The notes beneath the pieces are model-generated. The model was not told where the DNA came from. It saw only the letters and a program-made list of their open reading frames with translations, and did not search any database. The translations under genes were made by a program, and so were the position numbers. Of a DNA stretch of 7,373 bases, positions 1 to 7,000 are shown one piece after another. The stretch comes from Rhodocyclales bacterium (GTDB lineage: Bacteria > Pseudomonadota > Gammaproteobacteria > Burkholderiales > Rhodocyclaceae). The stretch covers positions 1 to 7,373 of the forward strand of contig JAIOPW010000153.1 in the NCBI GenBank assembly GCA_021413665.1, given 5' to 3'. How positions within the stretch are numbered: the first letter of the stretch is position 1; each line of letters starts with the position of its first letter.

Positions 1-1
1 G

Positions 2-367
2 AGCCTCCACGCCGCGGATAGCTGCACAGCCATTCCCACCAATGCCATCGCCATCACCAACAGCGGCGCCCTGGCGCCCGTCATCCAGTCGCCCAGCCCC
101 ATCACCCTGAACGGCGGCCTCGGCACGCTCGTCTTCAACGCCACTGCGGCAGCGGGCAGCTTCGATCTCGCCGCCAATCTGAACGCCGCGGGGGTCGATA
201 CATCCTGTAACCCCGCACACGGCGGCGCGGCGGCGAACATGCCCTGGCTACAGGGTTTCTGGTCATCAACCTGCAACGGCACGCCGGCCTGGGCGCAGGA
301 CCCCAACGCCCGCATCCGGGCGGGGTCGCCGAAGGCACCCTATATTTATCTGCGCGAGCGCTATTGA
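2..367 (+). CDS. DUF6701 / MshQ-like surface protein, C-terminal end only
   Basis: This frame is open from the left edge to a TGA at 365-367 and gives the last 121 residues of a longer protein whose start lies outside the window. The ending is characteristic of DUF6701 proteins (often annotated MshQ): a beta-rich stretch, then a Cys, the segment NMPWLQGFW, a run of Asp/Asn/Pro/Arg, and a terminus reading APYIYLRERY. In the family this last part is usually an F-G-x-[YF]-[RK]-G-x-x-x-x-I-Y-x-R-E core; here it appears as I-R-A-G-S-P-K-A-P-Y-I-Y-L-R-E. Family members are large exported proteins encoded near MSHA or type IV pilus genes; their biochemical role is not established. It sits 180 bases upstream of pilE on the same strand, so it may belong to a neighbouring pilus operon. 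Recognition rests on the terminal motif only. Confidence 0.72.
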   Translation, partial: SLHAADSCTAIPTNAIAITNSGALAPVIQSPSPITLNGGLGTLVFNATAAAGSFDLAANLNAAGVDTSCNPAHGGAAANMPWLQGFWSSTCNGTPAWAQDPNARIRAGSPKAPYIYLRERY

Positions 368-373
368 AGAGTC

Positions 374-393
374 GGCGCCGGCGGTACGGCGCC
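374..393 (+). terminator. GC-rich stem-loop after the DUF6701 gene, possible weak terminator
   Basis: A perfect 7-bp stem (GGCGCCG at 374-380 pairing with CGGCGCC at 387-393) with a 6-base loop begins seven bases after the stop codon at 367. No T-run follows, so it is not a classical Rho-independent terminator. It could be an RNA 3'-end stabiliser, a site of partial termination, or a chance structure in GC-rich DNA. Confidence 0.25.
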
Positions 394-491
394 CGGAGCC
401 ACGCCGCGCGTAAGGCAGCCGGCAGACTTCCGGAATCCCGCCCGGCGACCGATAGTTCGACGCTCGTCGCCCGCCCCGAACCGTCCGTCGG

Positions 492-519
492 TAGACGCTG
501 GCGAAACGGGCGGCATAAT
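492..519 (+). promoter_or_regulatory. Weak sigma70-like promoter candidate ahead of pilE
   Basis: TAGACG (492-497, 4 of 6 matches to TTGACA) and CATAAT (514-519, 5 of 6 matches to TATAAT) are separated by 16 bases in the only sizeable gap before the minor-pilin genes. A start near 526 would leave a short leader containing the ribosome binding site at 535-540. CATAAT is one of the few AT-rich hexamers in this GC-rich gap, which supports the call, but the -35 match is poor. I see no convincing sigma54 -24/-12 pair. Confidence 0.3.
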
Positions 520-534
520 GCGAATCTTCATCCC

Positions 535-540
535 GAGGAG
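535..540 (+). promoter_or_regulatory. Ribosome binding site deciding the pilE start
   Basis: GAGGAG lies seven bases before the ATG at 548. The competing in-frame ATG codons at 518 (upstream of this site) and 602 (immediately before the prepilin motif) have no comparable purine-rich sequence at the right distance, so 548 is preferred. Confidence 0.6.
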
Positions 541-547
541 AACCACG

Positions 548-1021
548 ATGTCACCCTGCCTGCCTGTCCGCCTGCACAGCACACCCCCATCCGGCAAGCC
601 CATGCGCGGCTTCACGCTGATCGAAGTGATGATTGTCGTCGCGATTATCGGTGCGCTGGCCGCCATCGCCATGCCGATGTACAACGATTACGTGATCAAG
701 TCACGCGTCAACGAAGCGGTTGCCGGGCTGTCCGACCTGCGGGTCAAGATGGAACAATTCTTCCAGGACAACCGCACCTATACCGGCGCCTGCGTCGCCG
801 GGACCGTCACCGAACTGCCCGCCAATACAAAGTTTTTTGACTTTGCCTGCAGCAATCTCGCCGCCACAACCTACACCATCACGGCAACCGGAAAATCAAG
901 CATGACGGGCTTTGTCTACACGGTGAACCAGGCCAACACGCGCGCCAGCACCGTCACCGGCGTTGGCGGCTGGTCCGGCAGCACGACATGCTGGGTGACC
1001 AACAAGGGCGGAGCCTGCTGA
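548..1021 (+). CDS. pilE: Type IV minor pilin PilE
   Basis: This encodes a 157-residue prepilin. The class III leader ends at Gly21 and the mature protein begins F-T-L-I-E, with the conserved Phe at +1 and Glu at +5, followed by the hydrophobic N-terminal helix (about residues 22-45) and the usual Y-x-D-Y segment. PilD should cleave after Gly21 and methylate Phe22. The globular part matches the betaproteobacterial PilE type: L-S-D-L-R-V-K-M-E-Q-F-F-Q-D-N-R-T-Y near residues 61-78, then Y-T-I-T-A-T-G, and a Cys-ended terminus. Four cysteines (82, 101, 148, 157) could form two disulfides, the last pair bracketing the D-region. The family forms part of the minor-pilin complex that primes pilus assembly and is incorporated into the fibre. 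The start at 548 is chosen from the GAGGAG; it gives a rather long 21-residue leader containing a Cys. It is the first gene of the cluster, and its stop is one base before fimT. Confidence 0.88.
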   Translation: MSPCLPVRLHSTPPSGKPMRGFTLIEVMIVVAIIGALAAIAMPMYNDYVIKSRVNEAVAGLSDLRVKMEQFFQDNRTYTGACVAGTVTELPANTKFFDFACSNLAATTYTITATGKSSMTGFVYTVNQANTRASTVTGVGGWSGSTTCWVTNKGGAC

Positions 1022-1022
1022 G

Positions 1023-1607
1023 ATGAAGCGCCAACGGGGCTTCAGTCTGATCGAGATGGTCGTGGTGGTGGTGATAATGGGCATCTTGCTTGGGCTGGGC
1101 CTCCCCAGCTATCGCACCTACATGGCCAACCAGAGAATCGTCGCCAGCGCGGAGGTCTTCATGACCGGCCTGCAAATGGCGCGGGCCGAAGCGGTCAAAC
1201 TAAACCAGCGTGTAGAGTTCATCCTGACCGACGTTGATCCAACTCCGGCCAGCGTGGACACCACCAGCACCAGCACCGCCGGCCGCAACTGGATCGTGCG
1301 CGCCCTCGCCGCCGGGGGCAACGCCTTCATCGAAGGCAAATCGGGAGCGGAAGGCAGCGGTTCCGCGACCGGCGCCGGTTCACCCGTCGTGCTTACCGGT
1401 AGCTTGGCCGCGGTAACCTTCGATGGCTTCGGCATGCCGGTCGGGTTGGCTACCACTGCCACCTTCGACTTCTCCAACCCCTCGGCGGGAAGCTGCGCCC
1501 CCGCCGGTCCGGTCCGCTGCCTGCAAGTGCGCCTCAGTCGCGGCGGGCAAGCCCGCCTGTGCGACCCGGCGACGCCGGTCGGCGACACGCGGAGCTGCGG
1601 CATATGA
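1023..1607 (+). CDS. fimT: GspH/FimT-family minor pseudopilin
   Basis: This encodes 194 residues. A short basic leader, MKRQRG, is followed by F-S-L-I-E (Glu at +5) and a valine-rich membrane helix (about residues 7-28). The remainder fits the GspH/FimT domain: an A-R-A-E-A segment soon after the helix, F-D-G-F-G near the middle, and a C-terminal strand C-L-Q-V-R-L-S-R-G-G-Q-A-R-L-C-D-P. Four cysteines lie in the last 45 residues. GspH/FimT proteins are minor pilins of type IV pili or type II secretion; some FimT proteins bind DNA during natural transformation through a C-terminal G-R-x-R motif. Here that position reads G175-Q-A-R178, so the first Arg is missing. The ATG is one base after the pilE stop, with GGAG (1010-1013) nine bases upstream inside pilE, so translation is probably coupled. 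The gene could equally be named fimU; order and length favour fimT/fimU over a secretion gspH. Confidence 0.82.
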   Translation: MKRQRGFSLIEMVVVVVIMGILLGLGLPSYRTYMANQRIVASAEVFMTGLQMARAEAVKLNQRVEFILTDVDPTPASVDTTSTSTAGRNWIVRALAAGGNAFIEGKSGAEGSGSATGAGSPVVLTGSLAAVTFDGFGMPVGLATTATFDFSNPSAGSCAPAGPVRCLQVRLSRGGQARLCDPATPVGDTRSCGI

Positions 1608-2128
1608 GAAATCGCGCGCCGCGGCGCTCCCAGCACGGCGTCTTCCTGATCGAGGTGCTGGTCGCCATCACCATCTTCGCCATCGGTATTCTGGCCATGA
1701 TCTCGATGCAGGCCGTCTCGATCGCCGCGCAGAACGACTCGCAATACCGCGCGGAAGCCGAACACCTGATCGACCAGCTCACCAGCCAGATGCGTCTCAA
1801 CGTAGGGCATGACCCCACCACCGGCACCCTGCTCGCCGCGGACTTCACGGCGCTTGCCCATCAGGCCACCACCGACGCCCGGTGCAGCTTTTCCGGGACG
1901 GCGTCAGCCAATGCCATCGTCACCGACTGGGTCAAGACCGTCAAGGGCCAGGACAGCGGCGGCAACGCGATTGTCGGCAAGGGCCTGCCGGGTGTGACCG
2001 ATGCGCGGCTGCAGGTTCTCGCCAACAGTTCGGTGGCTGGCATCAACCAGGTGCGCGTGACCATTTGCTGGCAGGGCGCCAATGACAAGGCGGCGCACAG
2101 CCATTCCGTGGTGGCCTACCTTGACTGA
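1604..2128 (+). CDS. pilV: Type IV pilus minor pilin PilV
   Basis: This encodes 174 residues. The start ATG overlaps the fimT stop (ATGA, 1604-1607) and GGAG lies at 1591-1594, nine bases upstream, which makes this start more convincing than the in-frame ATG at 1559. The leader is strongly basic (MRNRAPRRSQHG), and the mature protein starts V-F-L-I-E, so Glu at +5 is kept but Val replaces Phe at +1. The helix continues V-L-V-A-I-T-I-F-A-I-G-I-L-A-M, the usual PilV signature, with M-x-x-Q-A and A-x-x-L-I-D-Q-L-x-x-x-M-R after it. The end (V-R-V-T-I-C-W-Q-G, then H-S-H-S-V-V-A-Y-L-D) is the typical PilV final strand pair. Two cysteines (94 and 155) may pair. By family knowledge it is a subunit of the minor-pilin priming/tip complex that presents PilY1. 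Confidence 0.85.
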   Translation: MRNRAPRRSQHGVFLIEVLVAITIFAIGILAMISMQAVSIAAQNDSQYRAEAEHLIDQLTSQMRLNVGHDPTTGTLLAADFTALAHQATTDARCSFSGTASANAIVTDWVKTVKGQDSGGNAIVGKGLPGVTDARLQVLANSSVAGINQVRVTICWQGANDKAAHSHSVVAYLD

Positions 2129-2144
2129 GTCCACCGCGTCCGCC

Positions 2145-3293
2145 ATGCGTCCCCGCCGCAAGCCGTCGGGGTTTTCCCTGATCGAGGTACTGATCAGCAT
2201 GGTGCTGGCCCTGATCACCTTCCTGGTCATGTTCCAGATGTTCGAGAGTTGGGACAGAAGCAGGCGCTCCACGGCGTCCGGCGGTAGCGCCATGGTCACC
2301 GGCGCCATGGCCATGTTCAGGATAGAGCGCGACTTGCGCCTCGCCGGCTTCGGCTTCGGCAATGCCACCGATTTGGGCTGTACGGTCAGCGTTTACGACA
2401 CTGCACGTCCCGATGACGCAGCGGCGGGAGCGGTTTCCGCCACAGTCAGCAACGTCTTTACCTTTCCGCTGGTGGCGTTGCAGATCGTCAATGGCAACAC
2501 CGATCAGATCGTTACCACCTATGGCAGTTCCGAGGGCATTTCGACCACACGCTTCTTCGGCGGCGCCCGGGGCGGCATCCAGCAGGGCGATCTGGTGGTC
2601 ATTGCGCAGGACAGCGGCGCCTGCAACCTGGTCGAAGTAACCGATACCAGCAGTAGCGACCGCCGCACCCTCAGCTTCACCGGTGGCAATTTCACCCATT
2701 TCTACACCGCTGCCGTCAATACGGCGCCTCGCTACAACGATCCGGGCGGGCTTGCCGCCTCCGGTGCCACCGGACGAGTCTATGTGCTCGGCCCCGGCCC
2801 CCAGCGCCGCGTCTGGCAGATCCGCAACAGCCGCACCCTGGCCTACACCAACGACTTCCGCTGGACCGATACGACGAACAATACGACGGGTGCCGCGACG
2901 GCGGATGGTGCCAACGACTTTACCGACATCGCCGACAACATCGTCAACCTGCAAGCAGAGTACGGCGTTGCCACGCCAGCGGGCAGCCCCGCTGCACCCA
3001 CCTGTACCCCGGTCAACAACCCGACCTGGACCTCGGTAGCGCCGGTAACAGCCTGCCAGCCCTTTGTCTGGGCGGTGCGTGTCGCTCTGCTGGCGCGCAG
3101 CGACCAGTTTGAAAAAGCCGCCATCACCGCGACCGCGCCGACATGGGCCGGCGGCGGTTTCACCATGACCAACCTCGATGGCAGCGCCGGGAATACGGTA
3201 CCCACCGATCCGGCCCAGGACTGGCGTCATTACCGCTACAAGGTATTCGAATCCATCGTTCCGCTGAAGAACGTCATGTGGGGTTCACGCTGA
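2145..3293 (+). CDS. pilW: Type IV pilus minor pilin PilW
   Basis: From the ATG at 2145 this encodes 382 residues with a compact basic leader (MRPRRKPSG) and mature start F-S-L-I-E-V-L-I-S-M. The hydrophobic helix runs to about residue 30, followed by M-F-R-I-E-R-D-L-R-L-A-G-F-G-F-G-N, the diagnostic PilW motif that normally reads R-D-x-R-x-A-G-[YF]. The C-terminus H-Y-R-Y-K-V-F-E-S-I-V-P-L-K-N-V-M-W is also typical of the family. Cysteines occur in a D-L-G-C context, S-G-A-C, P-T-C-T and T-A-C-Q. PilW is a large minor pilin of the tip complex. The start is uncertain: a TTG at 2121 with GGTGG (2110-2114) six bases upstream would overlap pilV by 8 bases and add eight residues, while the ATG at 2145 has no clear ribosome binding site. 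The stop overlaps the pilX start in TGATG. Confidence 0.85.
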   Translation: MRPRRKPSGFSLIEVLISMVLALITFLVMFQMFESWDRSRRSTASGGSAMVTGAMAMFRIERDLRLAGFGFGNATDLGCTVSVYDTARPDDAAAGAVSATVSNVFTFPLVALQIVNGNTDQIVTTYGSSEGISTTRFFGGARGGIQQGDLVVIAQDSGACNLVEVTDTSSSDRRTLSFTGGNFTHFYTAAVNTAPRYNDPGGLAASGATGRVYVLGPGPQRRVWQIRNSRTLAYTNDFRWTDTTNNTTGAATADGANDFTDIADNIVNLQAEYGVATPAGSPAAPTCTPVNNPTWTSVAPVTACQPFVWAVRVALLARSDQFEKAAITATAPTWAGGGFTMTNLDGSAGNTVPTDPAQDWRHYRYKVFESIVPLKNVMWGSR

Positions 3294-4048
3294 TGGCCAT
3301 GACACCCAAACCCGCAGCCTTCAACGCCGCGCCGCGACACCTGCGCAACGGCCAGCGCGGCGTCGTCCTCATCATCGCCCTGGTGATGCTGATCACCATC
3401 ACCTTTGCCGGTCTCGCGCTGTTTCGCCAGGTGGGCATCGGCGCGGTCATCGTCGGCAACCTGGCCTTCAAGCAGGGCGCCACCAGCGCCGCCGACCGCG
3501 GTGTCGAGGCCGCCCGCAACTGGCTGACCTCACCCACCCTGGCCGCAATCAATGTATTGCAAGGCAGCGCGCCGGCCGGCATCAACGGCTATTTCCCGAC
3601 CTCGTGCTTCACCGAGAGCTATACCAACACCAACACTCCGCTCTGGGCCAGCGATCATGGCACGGACTCAAGTTGTCCCAACCGGGATGAAGCGGCGACC
3701 CCGTCCTTCAATCCCTTGACCTACACCTGGACGGATGCGAACTCCATCATCGCCGCCGGTCCCGACACCGACGGCAGCGGAGTTGATACCGCCGGCAACA
3801 CGGTGCGGTATGTCATCCACCGCCTCTGCACCATGGACGGCTCGATCAACGAGGTGCGCGAATTCGCCAGCGGCGTGCAGGCCATCCAGGCCTGCGTGCT
3901 AGCCTCGGGCGGTCGCCAGTGCCTCGACCAGGGCTTGCAGTTTGCCGCCAATTGTTTCGCCCAGAGCGTCCAGCCCTATTACCGGGTCACGACCCGCGTG
4001 CAGGGCCCCCGCAATACGCTGAGTTACGTTGAAGTCGTCGTTTTCTAA
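3293..4048 (+). CDS. pilX: Type IV pilus minor pilin PilX
   Basis: This encodes 251 residues. The start ATG shares its A with the pilW stop (TGATG, 3291-3295), and GGGG (3280-3283) lies nine bases upstream; a second in-frame ATG two codons later is less well placed. The N-terminus fits the PilX_N family: a 23-residue leader ending Q-R-G, then V-V-L-I-I-A-L-V-M-L-I-T-I-T-F-A-G-L-A-L-F-R, and G-N-L-A-F-K-Q-G-A-T-S-A-A-D-R-G-V-E-A-A. As in other PilX proteins, mature position +5 is hydrophobic (Ile28) rather than Glu. The end Y-Y-R-V-T-T-R-V-Q-G-P-R-N-T-L-S-Y-V-E-V is characteristic. Cysteines are scattered through the second half (for example L-C-T-M, Q-A-C-V, R-Q-C-L, A-N-C-F). By family knowledge it belongs to the minor-pilin complex and helps present PilY1, whose gene starts ten bases downstream. 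Confidence 0.85.
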   Translation: MAMTPKPAAFNAAPRHLRNGQRGVVLIIALVMLITITFAGLALFRQVGIGAVIVGNLAFKQGATSAADRGVEAARNWLTSPTLAAINVLQGSAPAGINGYFPTSCFTESYTNTNTPLWASDHGTDSSCPNRDEAATPSFNPLTYTWTDANSIIAAGPDTDGSGVDTAGNTVRYVIHRLCTMDGSINEVREFASGVQAIQACVLASGGRQCLDQGLQFAANCFAQSVQPYYRVTTRVQGPRNTLSYVEVVVF

Positions 4049-4052
4049 GGAG
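4047..4052 (+). promoter_or_regulatory. Strong ribosome binding site of pilY1
   Basis: AAGGAG overlaps the pilX stop codon (TAA, 4046-4048) and lies six bases before the pilY1 ATG at 4059. It is the best Shine-Dalgarno match in the window, suggesting that pilY1 is translated efficiently in its own right and not only by coupling. Confidence 0.75.
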
Positions 4053-4058
4053 TCCGCC

Positions 4059-7000
4059 ATGGCCAGCCCATCCACCCGCCGCCTTTCCAATCTGTGTGCC
4101 GCCGCGTTTCTGGCCGCCACGGCATTGCCCGCGGCCCAGGCCGCCACCACCGACATCGCCAGTTCGCCGCTGGCCAATCGCCGCTCCTCCGACATCAAGC
4201 CCAACATCATGATGATCCTGGATGATTCCGGCTCGATGACCTACGATGCGATGCCCGATGGTTCCGCCAACTACAACCGCTTCGGTCCCGGTCGGCGCAA
4301 CTATCTGTGCAACACCATTTATTACAACCCGACCCCGACCAGCGCCAGCGTCAATCTTTCTCCCTACCTGATCCCGCGCACCGACACGGGGGCCAACCTC
4401 AACGCAGCGGATCCCGCGACCTTCAACAACGCCTATGACAACGGCTACTGGGCCTTTGACCAGGTCGGACAAACCGCCGGCGTCGCCCAGCGTGTAAATC
4501 TGGCGACAGACCAGCACTATGGCGCCGCCTATCCGCTGTCGAGCTATGGCCAGGCCGCCTATTACTGGACCTATCTCGGCACCGTGGCGGTAACGCCGAC
4601 TTCCGGCGTCTGCGCCACCGCCGGAACCGACACCAGCAACTTCGCCACTGCCACCGGCCTGTGCGGCGTCAACGCCGCCGACGACAGCGGTACCTATACC
4701 GTCCTCACCTCCGCCTATGCCGCCGCTGCCGAAGCCGCCGCCGCCGCCGCCGGCGATGCCGCCGCCCGCGCCGCCGCCGAGACCGCGGCCGCCACTGCCG
4801 GCGATGCCGCCTGCGCCGCCACGGGCACCGGCAAGCCGAAGCTGATCTGGCGCAAGAAGCTCGTCAACGCCACATCGAGCACGATTTTCGGATTCGACGA
4901 GACCCAGCGCTACGCCAACTGGTATTCGTACTACCGCAACCGCCTGCAGGCGATGAAGTCCTCGGTCGGCCGCGCCTTCCTGCCGCTGATCGCCAAGAAG
5001 AAGTACCGCGTCGGCTTCATCACCATTTCACCGCAGGTGTTGAGGGACGGCACGCCGCAGGCTTCGGTGTATGCCTACAACGCCGCGGCACCCTACGACT
5101 CGAAGTTTCTCGAGGTTGCCAATTTCGACACCCTTTCGGGCACCCATCCCAACAAGTGGTTCAACATCCTCTACGCCCAGCAGCCCAACGGCCAGACCCC
5201 CTTGCGCGAGGGTCTCTCCCGCGTCGGACGCTATTTCGCCGGCAAGAACGACGGCCCCAATGCCGGCATGATCCCCAGCAGCGCCCTGGACCCGGTGCAG
5301 TACGCCTGCCAGCAGAACTTTTCCATCCTCACCACCGACGGCTACTGGAACAGCCCCGGCGGCAGCATCGGCGGCTACAAGCTCGTCTACACCGATGTCA
5401 TGGACAACCAGGACGGCGATATCGCCGAGGTCAGCACGCCACTCGACAAGGATGGCCACAGCCAGGGTCTGGCCATCGGGGCGCGGCCCATCTATGACGG
5501 TACGATTTCCCAGAGCGGCACCATCTGGGATGCACGCAACCGCTATTCGCTGGCCAATTGCACCTGGTACTACAAGAGCACCAACCAGGCACTCAGGTAC
5601 CAGACGGTGATCAACCGCACCACGGCGCAAACCAACAAGACGGATTCGCAAGTGGCGCAAAGCACGGCGCAGACGCGGCAGACCACCTACCGCACCCAGC
5701 GCCAGGACAAGCAGTTGAAGATGAGTACCGAGCAGAACCAGCAGGAAACCTGGCAGATCCGCAAGAGCACGCTGCAGGTGGTGAAGAACACCACGCAGAA
5801 TACGGCCAGCATCTGGGCAGTGACGCGCATGAAGTTCCAGGATTACCAGACCTCGGATGTGGTCAAGACCACCGCATGGCAACTGGAGACCCGCAGCCGC
5901 ACGGCGACCAAGACCACCACCCAGCACAAGCAGACGACCAGCCTGACGCAAAAGACCCAGGTCATTTACAGCATGGCCACCTCATCGCCGCGCCAGACGC
6001 AGAGCCAGAACCTGAGGACTTCGGTGCAGGCGAAGCAGAGCACCGACCAGTGGATGGAATGCAACGGCGCCGGCTTCGATTGCCAGCCGGCCCCAAGCTG
6101 CACCGCGGTGCCCGAGGTCAGAACCTGTGTGCACAACGTCACCACCGATGTCCCGATCCAGACCTGCACGCCGCAAACCGCCGCCGCCGGCAACAACTGG
6201 ATCACCAAGACCTGCAGCTATCCGGCAGCGACCAACTACAGCAATGTCGGGGTCCAGACCTGCACCCCGCAAACCGCCGACAATGGCAACAACTGGATCA
6301 CGCTTACCTGCGCCACCAACAACTTCACCAACCAGCCGGTCAATAGCTGCACGGCCCAGACCGGCGCCGCAGGCAACGCCTGGCTCACGATTTCCTGCCC
6401 CGCCGCCGTGACCACCGGCCCCGGCAACGTCGACCCGGCCACCAGTTGCGCCATCGCCGGCGCCAACGGCACCTGTACCGTGGCCGGCACCTCGCCCAAC
6501 TGGATCCACACCACTTTCACCAAAACCACCACTATCACCGGCAGTTCCGGATCCTGCACCGCCGCCTCTGCCGATGCGGGCAATAGCTGGACGGCGACCA
6601 GTTGTTTCAACTGGTCCTCCGCCGCGAATACTCCCGTCAATGCCGTTTGCGTACCGACCGCGGTCGGCGGCCAAAGCCGCGCCACCTTTACGGCGCCGAC
6701 GGGTCTGGGCTACCCCGGCGGCCACAACACCAGCAACCCGATCTGGGAAAACACCACCTGTGCCGCCAATCCAGTGGTTTCAGTCAGGGTCAAGGACGAC
6801 GGCTCCATGTGCACCACCCAGACCGCGGCGGCCGGCAATGCATACACCGGCATCGCCTGCGCCAACTCAGGCTACACCGGGTATGCCGCGCATACCGGTG
6901 CCGCGTCCTGCAACGGCGGGGCGGTGGGCAGCGTGGTGGACGACTATGGCAGCGATGCCGATGCCGACGGTGCGGATGCCGGCGACTGGCTGCACGTGCA

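Noticed and set aside
495..516. Sigma54-type promoter before pilE
   Set aside because: A GG at 500-501 and a GC at 513-514 are one base too far apart and there is no TTGC-like -12 element.
2043..3230. Long antisense open frame of 395 codons opposite pilW
   Set aside because: It lies fully opposite a well-recognised PilW, its translation is Gly/Arg/Ala-rich without a recognisable motif, and such antisense frames are common in GC-rich genes with strong third-position bias.
4661..5497. + strand frame of 278 codons with a poly-Arg start
   Set aside because: It is the +1 shadow of the GCC-rich alanine stretch and the following vWA sequence of pilY1 (GCC runs read as CCG/CGC); the composition is implausible for a protein.
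5028..5951. Antisense open frame of 307 codons opposite pilY1
   Set aside because: Leu/Gly/Val/Arg-rich composition typical of a shadow of GC-rich coding DNA, no family resemblance, and it overlaps conserved vWA sequence on the + strand.
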